In this document: positions 51,042-60,700 of the stretch, in pieces
Layout: the number at the start of each line of letters is the position of its first letter
Position numbering within the stretch: position 1 is the stretch's first letter
Assembly (NCBI GenBank): GCA_934695425.1
Contig: CAKUVH010000005.1
Location: 1-64,000, forward strand
Direction: 5' to 3'
Source of the DNA: an uncultured Eubacteriales bacterium
GTDB lineage: Bacteria > Bacillota > Clostridia > Oscillospirales > Acutalibacteraceae
Length of the DNA stretch: 64,000 nucleotides
Program-made: the position numbers and the translations under genes
Notes under the pieces: generated by a model
What the model was told of the DNA's origin: nothing
Database searches by the model: none
The model's input: the letters and a program-made list of their open reading frames with translations, nothing else

Positions 51042-51818
51042 TTATTTTTTTAATCCAAATCGTTGGCTGATTAGGTTTTTTTGACAGAAAAATTCAAAAG
51101 CTCTGAAAATTTTATCGTCAGATAAATTCCTTTGATTTTTTGGAGATTTACACTCGCCGGAAAACCCGTAATCATAAGCTATTTTATAAACAGAGTGGTC
51201 ATCTTTATTTGGAAAAAATATGGTGATAACTTTGCTCCGTCCGCCAAGAATATCTTTAAATTCGGGGTCGGTTGCGAGTCCCGTTAAATACAACACGAAA
51301 TTACCGCTTTCTTCTTTTTTGAACCATTTTCCATTAAGAAAATAATTTAATATTTTCGATGTGCTGATGAGTTGTTTGTTAAGGTCATCAAAATTTTGAG
51401 GATTGTCCAAATTATTTACATATATCTTTTTATGAATCGATTTGAAAAAACTTTTATCAGCTAAACTCTTAAGACAATTTCCTCCTGCTTTATATAAGTT
51501 TCCTGAATAATCCGGTACCAAATAATAACGAGCCAGCTGTCGGTTACAGGGAGTACCGTCTTTTGATATTTCGCAGCGTATACATTCACCGTTCTTTTGG
51601 GCGGAAAACTCTATAGGAATTATTCCCTTGGTGTCGTACTTTTCTGATAAATTTAAACTTTCTTCTCGTTTTCTTTTTTGAGCTGTTACTTTTTGGTGAG
51701 TTTTGGAAGCTTCATTTTGATTTTGAGGCTTTATTGCATGCGAATAAAAAGGTATGGATGCCGAAAAAGCTAAGGCGAGCGCTAATAATTTTGAATACTT
51801 CTTGAAATTTTTTAACAA
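51042..51818 (-). CDS. Secreted basic-patch/Cys-motif family protein 4
   Basis: 258 residues. It starts with TTG at 51818 behind TAGGAGTG, about 9 bases upstream; the first residues (MLKNFKKYSKLLALALAFSASI) agree with the paralogues. Basic patch AQKRKREESLN, Cys motif IRCEISKDGTPCNRQLARYYL and VPDYSGNLYKAGGNCLK, then KILNYFLNGKWF with FVLYLTGLATDP, and FRAFEFFCQKN. It is the first gene of the operon that runs to 47158. Export is predicted; function unknown. Confidence 0.7.
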   Translation of the reverse strand: MLKNFKKYSKLLALALAFSASIPFYSHAIKPQNQNEASKTHQKVTAQKRKREESLNLSEKYDTKGIIPIEFSAQKNGECIRCEISKDGTPCNRQLARYYLVPDYSGNLYKAGGNCLKSLADKSFFKSIHKKIYVNNLDNPQNFDDLNKQLISTSKILNYFLNGKWFKKEESGNFVLYLTGLATDPEFKDILGGRSKVITIFFPNKDDHSVYKIAYDYGFSGECKSPKNQRNLSDDKIFRAFEFFCQKNLISQRFGLKK

Positions 51819-52382
51819 TTTTTATTTCACTCCTAAATTTATTTTTTTTATATATGTCGACAAGAGCTGCCGAACTTCGAAAAACTTTAAAAGCAGCACT
51901 TATTGAGCGCCTTTATTCAATTGAATTTTAAAAATATACGTATATTTTTAAGTAAAAAGTGGAAAATGAGAAGAATAGGGAAGCCTTTCCTGAATGAATT
52001 TTAGCGAATATTTTCGTAAAAACTCACATTAAAATAAATTATTGGATAATGTGGGGTTATGAACATTAATTAAAAATTATTGGAGTAGTATTTTACAGCT
52101 GTTTAAATATATATCGTAAAAAGTTCGTATAGCAGAAATATTTAACCTAATCAATAGGTAACATACTTTTATGTAGTGGAAAAACTAGAAAGGCTTCCTT
52201 AACCCCACAATATAAGTATATTAAAAAATGAACACTCATGCAACCAAAAATTGAATATAATTTTAATTTTAGTGAAATGTATTATTAGTTATGCCGATAA
52301 TCACAAATATTTGTAGTGATGTTTCATAATAAAAAATCCTACCTTGAGTTAACAAGGTAGGAAATATGATCTTTAATATTGC
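51819..52382. other. Intergenic region with palindrome and inverted repeats
   Basis: No gene is seen. It holds a perfect 24-base palindrome (51928-51951, centre ATACGTAT) upstream of the secreted operon. An 11-base inverted pair GGAAGCCTTTC / GAAAGGCTTCC at 51979-51989 and 52188-52198 also occurs, with a second pair (GTGGGGTTA near 52051, TAACCCCAC near 52200). The first could be an operator; the second looks like the ends of a ~220-base non-coding insertion. Confidence 0.5.
52337..52362 (-). terminator. Terminator of the lipoprotein transcript
   Basis: TCCTACCTTG and CAAGGTAGGA form a 10-bp stem; on the minus strand it is followed by TTTTTTATT, 21 bases past the lipoprotein stop. Confidence 0.9.
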
Positions 52383-53075
52383 TTATTTAAAAAGTTCGGA
52401 TATAGTTGCGTCGCAGAGTTGAATTACAAGATTAAATTGTTTTTCTTCGTTATTTTCCGGATTTTTATAGGTGTCCGGTTCTTCGCATAAGTATACCATT
52501 ACACTTTTTTTGTTTTCTGAAGATTCTCCCATCCAATAATAGAGTCCATCTTCGAATTTTGCTTCGGGTTCTTTGTCATTCAAAATTCCATAATATTTGA
52601 ATCCTGAATTCTTAAGCTTGTCAACATAGTTTTTAACGCCATCAAGGTTTGCTCCTGAATAGTAAACACACCAAATCGTATGGCTTTTGTCGTTTTCACC
52701 TTCGTTTACATATTCGGTAGCTACTATCTCGCCGCTGCCTTCGTATTTCATATCAGAGCTTATAAAATCCGCCTTAGGCCATTCTTTGTTTCCTGCTTTT
52801 ACTTCGGATTTTTCGCTGCTGTTATTGTTTTCGTTGGTGCTGTCGGGCTGTTTGTTTTCCTGGCTGTCTTTAGCTGTGTTTTCAGAATTTTGATTATTAT
52901 TTGTGTCGTTTTGTTGACTTTCTGAATTTTCCGAATTTTCTGAACTATTTTCTACTGTTTCCGAAGTTGAAGTTTCGTTTTCTTCGGTATTGTTTTCAGA
53001 CGATTGTTTTTGTCCGCAAGCGGTGATAGAAAGACACATTAATAATGCCATTCCCAATAAAGATAATTTCTTCAT
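52383..53075 (-). CDS. Lipoprotein with Ser/Asn/Glu-rich linker, unknown
   Basis: 230 residues behind TAGGAGG. Lipoprotein signal with lipobox SITAC (Cys20). Residues ~22-90 are a low-complexity Ser/Glu/Asn/Gln linker. The compact end (~95-230) contains WPKADFISSDMKYEGSGEIVA, VYYSGANLDGVKNYVDKL and FKYYGILNDKEPEAKFEDGLYYW, a small mixed alpha/beta domain seen in clostridial lipoproteins. It should sit on the outer membrane surface. The DUF975 gene starts just upstream in the same direction, so they are likely one operon. Function unknown. Confidence 0.75.
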   Translation of the reverse strand: MKKLSLLGMALLMCLSITACGQKQSSENNTEENETSTSETVENSSENSENSESQQNDTNNNQNSENTAKDSQENKQPDSTNENNNSSEKSEVKAGNKEWPKADFISSDMKYEGSGEIVATEYVNEGENDKSHTIWCVYYSGANLDGVKNYVDKLKNSGFKYYGILNDKEPEAKFEDGLYYWMGESSENKKSVMVYLCEEPDTYKNPENNEEKQFNLVIQLCDATISELFK

Positions 53076-53087
53076 GATAAATACCTC

Positions 53088-53747
53088 CTAATTTTGTTTT
53101 TCATCATTTTTTAATTGAATATAGAAATTTGCTACAGTCGCTTCCATGTAAGGACCTACATATATTACAGCTATTCCGAAAGTTATTACACACAACATTA
53201 TCCACCAGAAAAATGATAAATACAGTGTGAATAATTCCCATTTATGTCCATCTGTTATTCTCTTACTTAGATTTATGGCCTCAAGCGCAGAAATTTCCGG
53301 ATTTTCCGCTAATATATACGGAGCCATTGAATATGAAATCATTTTTATAATTCCCGGAATAATTAAAAGTAGTGACCATAACATCGTGAAAATACTTGTT
53401 AAAATGTATAGTAAAATCGAATTTCCGTAATTAGAAAATCCCGCCATTAAATATTTTAATCCGGTTTTTTCTCCTTGAGCATTCTGAAGATAAGTTTTCT
53501 TTTGACCTATCAACAGAGCAGGGAAAATCAGTATACTAACCAAGCACATCGGAATGAATAAGAAGCTCCAATTTGTTTGATATCTAAACGCATCGTCATT
53601 TGTATAAAACGAATTCAAATTTAAAGTATTCAACAATGTTTGCCTGCCTGCTGATACAGATACCAAAAAATTTATAAAAAATAGGGTCATCACATTATTG
53701 CGAATGTTACACTTAGCTTTAGTTTTTAATTCTTCTCTGCTTATCAT
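53088..53747 (-). CDS. DUF975 family membrane protein
   Basis: 219 residues, AAAGGGG before the ATG. It starts MISREELKTKAKCNIRNN, followed by about five hydrophobic segments (MTLFFINFLVSV, SFLFIPMCLVSILIFPALLI, ILLYILTSIFTMLWSLLLIIPGIIKMISYSM, LFTLYLSFFWWIMLCVITFGIAVIYV). The conserved IPGIIK-SYSM-PYILAENP and ALEAINLSKRITDGHKWELF signatures identify DUF975. Integral membrane protein; its function is not established. Confidence 0.85.
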   Translation of the reverse strand: MISREELKTKAKCNIRNNVMTLFFINFLVSVSAGRQTLLNTLNLNSFYTNDDAFRYQTNWSFLFIPMCLVSILIFPALLIGQKKTYLQNAQGEKTGLKYLMAGFSNYGNSILLYILTSIFTMLWSLLLIIPGIIKMISYSMAPYILAENPEISALEAINLSKRITDGHKWELFTLYLSFFWWIMLCVITFGIAVIYVGPYMEATVANFYIQLKNDEKQN

Positions 53748-53828
53748 TTAAATATCCCCTTTCTTGACTGTACAATTCAGACAGATTCTAGCACAATTCT
53801 ACAAAAACGTCAATATTTATTTTGCGAA

Positions 53829-56639
53829 TTATAATTTTAAATATTTTCCGGTATAAGAATGAGAATTTTTAGAAATTTCTTCCGGCGTTCCTTCAGCAAC
53901 TACTTCTCCGCCGTTTTCTCCGCCTTCCGGCCCTAAATCAATTATATAGTCGCATGTTTTTATAAGGTCAATATTATGCTCTATCAATAGTATTGTATTA
54001 CCTGATGATACTAATTTTTGTAGTACATCCGAAAGTTTGTGAACGTCTGCAATATGAAGTCCTGTAGTGGGTTCATCCAATATATAAAATGTTTTTCCTG
54101 TCGAGCGTTTTGAAAGTTCTGTTGCCAGTTTAACACGTTGGGCTTCTCCGCCGGATAAAGTTGTGGCGGATTGACCTAATTTTATATAACCCAGTCCAAC
54201 TTCAGAAAGAGTATCCAGCTTCTTTTTTATTCGGGGAATATTTTCGAAAAATTTTCTTGCTTCGTCAACAGTCATGTTTAGAACGTCACTTATATCTTTA
54301 TCTTTGTATTTTATAGTCAATGTTTCATTGCTGTATCTTTTTCCTTTGCACACCTCGCACGGAACATATATATCGGAAAGAAAATGCATTTCTATTTTTA
54401 TTATCCCGTCTCCTTGGCACGCTTCGCATCGACCTCCTTTTACATTAAAAGAAAATCTTCCGCTTTTGTATCCTTTTGCTTTAGCTTCGGTTGTAGAAGC
54501 AAACAATTCTCTTATATCTGTGAATAATCCGGTATAAGTTGCAGGATTTGAACGTGGGGTTCTTCCTATAGGTGCTTGACTGATATCTATAACTTTATCT
54601 AAATATTCAGTGCCTAAAATGTTTTTGTGCTTTCCCGGGATGTTCTTGGCTTTATTTAATACTACTGATAGCTTTTTATAAATTATTTCATTGACCAGTG
54701 TAGATTTTCCCGAACCTGATACGCCGGTAACTCCTGTTATTGTGCCGAGCGGAATTTTTACGTTTATATTTTTTAGATTATTTTCAGAAGCTCCTTGTAT
54801 TTCTAAAAATTTTCCGTTTCCTTTTCTCCTGGTTTTGGGAATCGGAATGTATTTTTTATGACTTAAATATTGTCCGGTAATAGAATTAGGGCATTTTTTA
54901 ATATCATCTATAGTTCCCGCACAGACAATTTCTCCGCCGTTCACTCCCGAACCGGGTCCGACGTCTACGATATAATCAGCGGCGTACATTGTGTCTTCGT
55001 CGTGTTCAACTACAATAACGCTGTTGCCGCTGTTTCTTAAATTTTTAAGGGCAGATATCAATTTTTGATTATCTCTTTGATGAAGTCCTATACTGGGCTC
55101 GTCCAAAACGTATAGAACGCCCATTAAAGCGGACCCTATTTGAGTTGCAAGCCGTATTCTTTGGCTTTCTCCTCCTGATAAAGTCCCCGATGATCTTGCG
55201 AGCGTAAGGTATTCAAGACCTACATTTTTAAGGAACGTGAGTCTGTTTTTTATTTCTTTTAAAATCGGAGCTGCTATTACAGAAGATTTTTCGGGTAATT
55301 TTAAATTTTCAAAGAATTCTAAAGATTTAGTTACCGACATTTTGCAAAGCTCGGCTATATTTAATCCACCGACAGTTACTGACAGAGAAATAGGGGAGAG
55401 CCTATCTCCGTGACAATGGTCACAAGGAATTTCGTTCATAAATGACTCTATTTCTTGTTTTATCCAAGCGCTTTTCGTTTCTCGAAATCTTCTTTCCAAG
55501 TTCGGAATTATACCTTCAAATTTATTTTTATACATGGTTTTCCCGAAAGCGGTTTCTTTCACAAGGTCCAAAGACTCTCCTTTTGTTCCGTAAAGAACTG
55601 CATTTAAAGCTTCTTTCGGCAGGTCGCTTATAGGAGTGTCTAAAGAAAAATTATACTTTTTTGCCAGTGCTTTAAAATACATATTTGCAATGGAATTACC
55701 TTCCATAGACCAGCCGCTGCCTTTAATTCCTCCTTGGTTTATCGATTTGGAAGTGTCAGGTACGATAAGCTTTTCGTCAATTTTTAAAAATATTCCAAGC
55801 CCTGTGCATTTTTTGCATGCTCCAAACGGACTGTTAAAAGAAAACATTCTGGGTTCCAATTTTTCGGTTGCAATATTATGTTCAGGGCATGCCAAATTTT
55901 TGGAAAATAGTATGTCGTCTTTCATGTCCACATTTACGACAATTATTCCTCCGGACATGTTTGCTGCGGTTTCGACAGCTTCAGCGATTCTTGATTTATA
56001 CTCTTTTTTTATCACTATTCTGTCCACTACTATGTCGATATTGTGTTTTTGATTTTTGGAAAGGACTATATTTTCCGCTAGATCACGTATTTCTCCATCC
56101 ACACGAACTCTTACGAAGCCTTCTTTTTTAGCAACATCAAGTTTTTTGCCATGTTCTCCTTTTTCGCCCCTTACGATAGGTGACATAATTTGTATTTTTT
56201 TGTTATCACCCATATTTAAAATTTTATCAACAATTTGATCGACGGTTTGGCTGGTTATTTCTCTTTTGCAAATGGGGCAGTGAGGAATCCCTGTTCTGGC
56301 ATATAAAAGCCTTAGATAGTCGTATATTTCTGTGACTGTTCCAACTGTTGAACGAGGATTTTTAGATGTTGTTTTTTGGTCAATAGAAATAGCCGGCGAA
56401 AGGCCTTCTATACTTTCTACGTCAGGTTTATCCATCTGACCCAAAAATTGCCGCGCATAAGAAGAAAGAGATTCCATATATCTTCGTTGACCCTCTGCAT
56501 ATATGGTGTCAAACGCAAGAGAAGATTTTCCTGAACCTGATAAACCCGTAAATACTACTAATTTATCTCTTGGAACTTTTAAACTTACATTTTTTAAATT
56601 GTGGACTTTTGCTCCTTTTATAATTATATCTTTTTGCAT
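53829..56639 (-). CDS. uvrA: Excinuclease ABC subunit A
   Basis: 936 residues from the ATG at 56639; the longer frame begins at a GTG overlapping AAGGAGTG. Two ABC modules are seen: P-loops GLSGSGKSSLAF and GVSGSGKSTLVN, signature loops LSGGESQRIRLA and LSGGEAQRVKLA. Zinc-finger Cys pairs occur (CPICKRE, CPEH/CKKC and CEACQGDG/CEVCKGK). It finds bulky DNA lesions and loads UvrB. It follows uvrB by about 16 bases and is co-transcribed with it. Confidence 0.98.
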   Translation of the reverse strand: MQKDIIIKGAKVHNLKNVSLKVPRDKLVVFTGLSGSGKSSLAFDTIYAEGQRRYMESLSSYARQFLGQMDKPDVESIEGLSPAISIDQKTTSKNPRSTVGTVTEIYDYLRLLYARTGIPHCPICKREITSQTVDQIVDKILNMGDNKKIQIMSPIVRGEKGEHGKKLDVAKKEGFVRVRVDGEIRDLAENIVLSKNQKHNIDIVVDRIVIKKEYKSRIAEAVETAANMSGGIIVVNVDMKDDILFSKNLACPEHNIATEKLEPRMFSFNSPFGACKKCTGLGIFLKIDEKLIVPDTSKSINQGGIKGSGWSMEGNSIANMYFKALAKKYNFSLDTPISDLPKEALNAVLYGTKGESLDLVKETAFGKTMYKNKFEGIIPNLERRFRETKSAWIKQEIESFMNEIPCDHCHGDRLSPISLSVTVGGLNIAELCKMSVTKSLEFFENLKLPEKSSVIAAPILKEIKNRLTFLKNVGLEYLTLARSSGTLSGGESQRIRLATQIGSALMGVLYVLDEPSIGLHQRDNQKLISALKNLRNSGNSVIVVEHDEDTMYAADYIVDVGPGSGVNGGEIVCAGTIDDIKKCPNSITGQYLSHKKYIPIPKTRRKGNGKFLEIQGASENNLKNINVKIPLGTITGVTGVSGSGKSTLVNEIIYKKLSVVLNKAKNIPGKHKNILGTEYLDKVIDISQAPIGRTPRSNPATYTGLFTDIRELFASTTEAKAKGYKSGRFSFNVKGGRCEACQGDGIIKIEMHFLSDIYVPCEVCKGKRYSNETLTIKYKDKDISDVLNMTVDEARKFFENIPRIKKKLDTLSEVGLGYIKLGQSATTLSGGEAQRVKLATELSKRSTGKTFYILDEPTTGLHIADVHKLSDVLQKLVSSGNTILLIEHNIDLIKTCDYIIDLGPEGGENGGEVVAEGTPEEISKNSHSYTGKYLKL

Positions 56640-56655
56640 ATGTTTCACTCCTTGA

Positions 56656-58614
56656 TTAAGAATTTTTTATTTTTTGAATTTGGTCTCTCAAGAATGCAGC
56701 ATGTTCAAATTCCAACATCTGTGCTGCCAGTTTCATTTCTTTTGAAAGGTCTTTTAAAATTATTTCTTTTTCTTTTTTGCTTAAACTTGCGTAAGAATCT
56801 TTTTTATTGCCATTGCTTTTTTGGGATATTTCCAGTATTTCGGTCACTTTTTTGTTTATTGTTTTAGGTACGATATTGTTTTTTTCATTGTATTCAGATT
56901 GTATTTTTCTTCTTCTTTCGGTTTCTCTAATGGCTTGCTCCATAGAAGGCGTAACTTCATCCGCATACATTATAACATATCCGTCCGAGTTTCTTGCTGC
57001 TCGTCCGATAGTTTGGATAAGAGAACGCGATGAACGTAAGAACCCTTCTTTATCGGCATCGAGTATAGCAACTAAAGATACCTCGGGAATGTCAAGGCCT
57101 TCTCTAAGTAAATTTATTCCTACAAGAACATCTATTTGCCCCAGCCTCAAATTTCTTATTATTTCCATTCTTTCTATTGTATCGATGTCGCTGTGCATAT
57201 AAGTTACTTTTATCCCGGCGTCTTTTAAGTAAGAAGTCAAATTTTCAGCCATTTTTTTGGTGAGTGTAGTGACCAACACCCTTTCATTTTTTGCTGTTCT
57301 TGAATTTATCTCAGAAATTAAATCTTCGATTTGACCATCTGTCGGCCTGACCGAAATTATAGGGTCTAGAAGGCCTGTCGGACGTATCACTTGCTCGACT
57401 ACATTTTTACTTTTTTCCAGTTCGAAATCTCCCGGAGTAGCACTTACGAAAATTACTTGATTAATTTTAGAGTAGAATTCATCAAAATTCATCGGCCGGT
57501 TGTCGTATGCCGAAGGCAACCTGAATCCGTATTCTATTAAGTTTTCTTTCCTGGCTCTGTCTCCTGCATACATAGCCCTTACTTGAGGCAAAGTTACATG
57601 CGATTCATCTATGAACATTAAAAAATCATCTGGGAAATAATCAAATAATGTGGTAGGGGTGCTACCCGGCTCTCTGCCTGTTAATACTCTCGAATAGTTT
57701 TCGATGCCTTTACAGAAGCCGATTTCTTTTAACATTTCTGTGTCGTAATTAACTCTTTCTGTTATTCTTTGGGCTTCAATAAGTTTACCTTGGCTTCTAA
57801 AGTAATTTGCTCTTTCATCGGCCTCTTGTTTTAATTTTTTTATTGCAACTTCAAGTTTTTCTGGAGGGACTATATAATGCGATGCAGGGTAGATTGCAAT
57901 GTGTTTTAAATTTGATATTACGTTCCCGGTTACCGGATTTATTTCGGAAATTTTTTCGATATAATCTCCAAAAAATTCAACCCTTATAACTTTATCATTT
58001 GAGTTTGCAGGGAAAATTTCTACTACATCTCCTCTGACTCTAAATCGGTTTCTTCTTAGGTCGACGTCGTTTCTTTCATATTGAAGTTTTGTAAGCTTTC
58101 TAATCAGCGAATCTCGACTTTTTTCGGTGTCGGGTCTTAAAGAAATTACCATGGATTTGTAATCTATAGGGCTTCCCAAGCTGTATATGCATGACACGCT
58201 GGAAACAATTATAACATCATTTCTTTCCGACAAAGCCGATGTCGCCGAGTGCCTTAATTTATCTATCTCGTCGTTAATTGACGAGTCTTTTTCTATATAT
58301 GTGTCTGTGGAAGCAATATAGGATTCCGGCTGATAATAATCATAATAGGAAACAAAATATTCCACGGCATTATCAGGAAAAAAAGATTTAAATTCCGAGC
58401 AGAGCTGCGCAGCCAATGTTTTATTATGAGCTAATATCAATGTTGGCTTTTGAACCTTTTCTATTATATTGGCCATGGTAAAAGTTTTCCCTGAACCGGT
58501 TACTCCCAAAAGAGTCTGTTCTTTATAACCGTTTTCTATGCCTTTGGAAAGGGACTCTACTGCATGTTCCTGGTCTCCGCAAAGCTTAAAGTCAGATTTT
58601 ATTTTAAAATTCAT
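56656..58614 (-). CDS. uvrB: Excinuclease ABC subunit B
   Basis: 652 residues, AGGAGG before the ATG. Helicase motifs GVTGSGKTFT, YYDYYQPE beta-hairpin region, DESH, and IGRAARN are present, with the C-terminal UVR motif (LSKEMKLAAQMLEFEHAAFLRDQI) that binds UvrC. It verifies lesions in nucleotide excision repair. The uvrB-uvrA order is common in Firmicutes. Confidence 0.98.
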   Translation of the reverse strand: MNFKIKSDFKLCGDQEHAVESLSKGIENGYKEQTLLGVTGSGKTFTMANIIEKVQKPTLILAHNKTLAAQLCSEFKSFFPDNAVEYFVSYYDYYQPESYIASTDTYIEKDSSINDEIDKLRHSATSALSERNDVIIVSSVSCIYSLGSPIDYKSMVISLRPDTEKSRDSLIRKLTKLQYERNDVDLRRNRFRVRGDVVEIFPANSNDKVIRVEFFGDYIEKISEINPVTGNVISNLKHIAIYPASHYIVPPEKLEVAIKKLKQEADERANYFRSQGKLIEAQRITERVNYDTEMLKEIGFCKGIENYSRVLTGREPGSTPTTLFDYFPDDFLMFIDESHVTLPQVRAMYAGDRARKENLIEYGFRLPSAYDNRPMNFDEFYSKINQVIFVSATPGDFELEKSKNVVEQVIRPTGLLDPIISVRPTDGQIEDLISEINSRTAKNERVLVTTLTKKMAENLTSYLKDAGIKVTYMHSDIDTIERMEIIRNLRLGQIDVLVGINLLREGLDIPEVSLVAILDADKEGFLRSSRSLIQTIGRAARNSDGYVIMYADEVTPSMEQAIRETERRRKIQSEYNEKNNIVPKTINKKVTEILEISQKSNGNKKDSYASLSKKEKEIILKDLSKEMKLAAQMLEFEHAAFLRDQIQKIKNS

Positions 58615-58647
58615 TTGTGTACCTCCTCTTTGTTTGTAATTTAGTTG

Positions 58648-58676
58648 TTGAAAATAAATATATAACTTAGTATAAT
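58648..58676 (+). promoter_or_regulatory. Promoter of the NatAB-type exporter operon
   Basis: TTGAAA, 17 bases, TATAAT. The 13-base palindrome CTGTATAATACAG directly follows the -10 (58677-58689) and could be an operator; no regulator gene adjoins. Confidence 0.75.
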
Positions 58677-58728
58677 CTGTATAATACAGTCTAATACATT
58701 TTACTACATAGGTAAAGGAGTGTAAAAT

Positions 58729-59463
58729 TTGATAGAAATTAATAACATAAGCAAGAAATTTAAAGATAAAGAAGTATTAAAAAATGTCAAATTTAAGGTT
58801 GATGATGGTGAAATTGTAGGCCTTTTGGGAGAAAATGGCGCCGGGAAGTCTACCTTGCTGAGAATAATAAGTACCATGCTTATTCCAACTTCAGGAAACG
58901 CGAACATAAATGGTACAGACTTAGTTAAATGCCCCGAAGATGTCCGAAAGCAAATCGGAATATTATTCGGAAGCGAAGTGGGGCTATATGATAGGCTGAC
59001 GGCAAGAGAAAATTTGGAATATTTTGCAAAATTAAATAACATGAATGCTGATGAAATTAACGACAGAATTAACTATCTGATTGATAGATTTAAATTCAGA
59101 AGTTATGCCGATAAACAAGTATATAATTTTTCTAAAGGCATGAAACAAAAGGTTTCTATAGCTCGTTCAATAGTGCATGACCCCGCCGTAATGCTGTTTG
59201 ACGAACCTGATTCCGGATTGGATTTTAAAGCCTCAAAGATAATATTTGACTTCATGGAAGATTGCAAAAAAGAAGGTAAATCCATAATATTCTCCAGTCA
59301 TTCCATGGAAAACATAAAAAATTATTCCGATAGGATAGTCGTCTTGCACAAGGGAGAAATAATCAAAGAATTCAATGTCGAAGAATACAGGAAAAAGTAT
59401 ACAGACAGAGAAATTAACGATATACTTTTTAATTTGGTTTGTGACGGTGATGATGATGATTAA
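58729..59463 (+). CDS. ABC transporter ATP-binding protein (NatA-like)
   Basis: 244 residues. The start is TTG at 58729, well placed behind AAAGGAG. Walker A GENGAGKSTLL, signature FSKGMKQKVSIARS (degenerate LSGGQ), Walker B VMLFDEPDSGLD and the switch His in SSHSM are present. The family exports sodium or small substrates (NatA, CcmA-type). Its stop overlaps the first ATG codons of the permease gene, so the two are translated together. Confidence 0.9.
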   Translation: MIEINNISKKFKDKEVLKNVKFKVDDGEIVGLLGENGAGKSTLLRIISTMLIPTSGNANINGTDLVKCPEDVRKQIGILFGSEVGLYDRLTARENLEYFAKLNNMNADEINDRINYLIDRFKFRSYADKQVYNFSKGMKQKVSIARSIVHDPAVMLFDEPDSGLDFKASKIIFDFMEDCKKEGKSIIFSSHSMENIKNYSDRIVVLHKGEIIKEFNVEEYRKKYTDREINDILFNLVCDGDDDD

Positions 59464-60625
59464 TAATATAATTACTGTATTTTTAAAAGAACTGAAATGC
59501 ATGGTACGAGATAAAAAAACTTTTTGGATGATAGCTCTTTTGCCTTTCATATTAGTACCTGTGATGCTTAGTATAACTGATTTTTCAGCTAAAAATTTAG
59601 AAAATAATATTGGCAAAAATATAAACATCGGGATAAACAGTAAGAATAATACTTTTTATGATTTTTTATCCGTGCAAAAATCTCTTTCTGTTTTGGAAGT
59701 TTCCGATCCTCAAAAATCTTTAAACTCAGGGGAAATTGTCGCTTACATAACTGTTGATGATAACTTAGATGAAAAATTTTTGAAGAAAGAAAAATTTGAT
59801 ATTGATATTAAGTATAATGATTCTTCAATTAATTCAAAAATGGCAATGGCTATCTTACCTCAGTATGAATCCACATTTCGTTACATAAGTGAAAGTTATG
59901 ATTTTGAAAATATAGACAGTTTTAAGGAAAAAATAAGCTCCGAGCTCGACGTTTCAAACGAATTAGGGTTGGAGTCTTCGTCAGATAACAGTATAATGTA
60001 TTTTAATTTGTTAGTTCCTGTTTTACTTGTTATTTATTGTTGGATGGGTTCATCGACGATTGCTGCAGAACTTACGGCCGGCGAGAAAGAGAAAGGCACT
60101 TTGGAACCTCTTTTATCTAATGGCGTGGAAAGAACTGCAATTATTATAGGTAAAATAGCCGCAACCGCTGCTATGGGTGTTATTAGCGGAATGTCTAATG
60201 TTTTGGGATTGGGAGTATATCTCTTGATTTCTTCATCATTTGGAAAAATCGGTATGAGTGTATTTGATTTACTGGCACTACTTTTTGTGGCGATTTTAGC
60301 TTCTGTGTTCTTTTCCTCTGTAAACATAATGCTGGGAATATATGCAAGGTCTTCAAAAGAAGCCCAGACTTATTTTATGCCATCTCTTCTTGTTTATTTG
60401 ATTCCTACATTTTTTACTTATACTTTGGATATAAGTAAAATAGAATTGAGTCAACTTTGTATCCCGGTTTATAATATTATTTGCGTAATAAAAGAAATTA
60501 TGGCTTCTTCTTTAAATATTATGCACCTTGGAATAGTGACGGCTTGGTTTATTCTGTATATTTCTATTGCGTACTGTGTGACAATAAAGCTCTTCAAAAG
60601 AGAAGATGTTATTTTTAGAATTTAA
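59450..60625 (+). CDS. ABC-2 type permease (NatB-like)
   Basis: About 391 residues. It starts within the run of ATG codons at 59450-59458, overlapping the end of the ATPase gene. One N-terminal membrane helix (WMIALLPFILVPVMLSI) is followed by a ~150-residue external domain and then about five helices. The conserved GEKEKGTLEPLLSNGVERT loop identifies ABC-2/NatB-type permeases. It forms the membrane channel for the ATPase upstream. Substrate unknown, though sodium is the classic NatAB cargo. Confidence 0.88.
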   Translation: MMMINNIITVFLKELKCMVRDKKTFWMIALLPFILVPVMLSITDFSAKNLENNIGKNINIGINSKNNTFYDFLSVQKSLSVLEVSDPQKSLNSGEIVAYITVDDNLDEKFLKKEKFDIDIKYNDSSINSKMAMAILPQYESTFRYISESYDFENIDSFKEKISSELDVSNELGLESSSDNSIMYFNLLVPVLLVIYCWMGSSTIAAELTAGEKEKGTLEPLLSNGVERTAIIIGKIAATAAMGVISGMSNVLGLGVYLLISSSFGKIGMSVFDLLALLFVAILASVFFSSVNIMLGIYARSSKEAQTYFMPSLLVYLIPTFFTYTLDISKIELSQLCIPVYNIICVIKEIMASSLNIMHLGIVTAWFILYISIAYCVTIKLFKREDVIFRI

Positions 60626-60649
60626 TAAATATATTGATATTTACTTTAA

Positions 60650-60680
60650 AAAATCAGATAATTAATTTATCTGATTTTTA
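60650..60680 (+). terminator. Terminator of the exporter operon
   Basis: AAAATCAGATA and TATCTGATTTT form an 11-bp stem with a T-rich end. Confidence 0.85.
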
Positions 60681-60700
60681 GTTTTACAGAAAGGATAATT

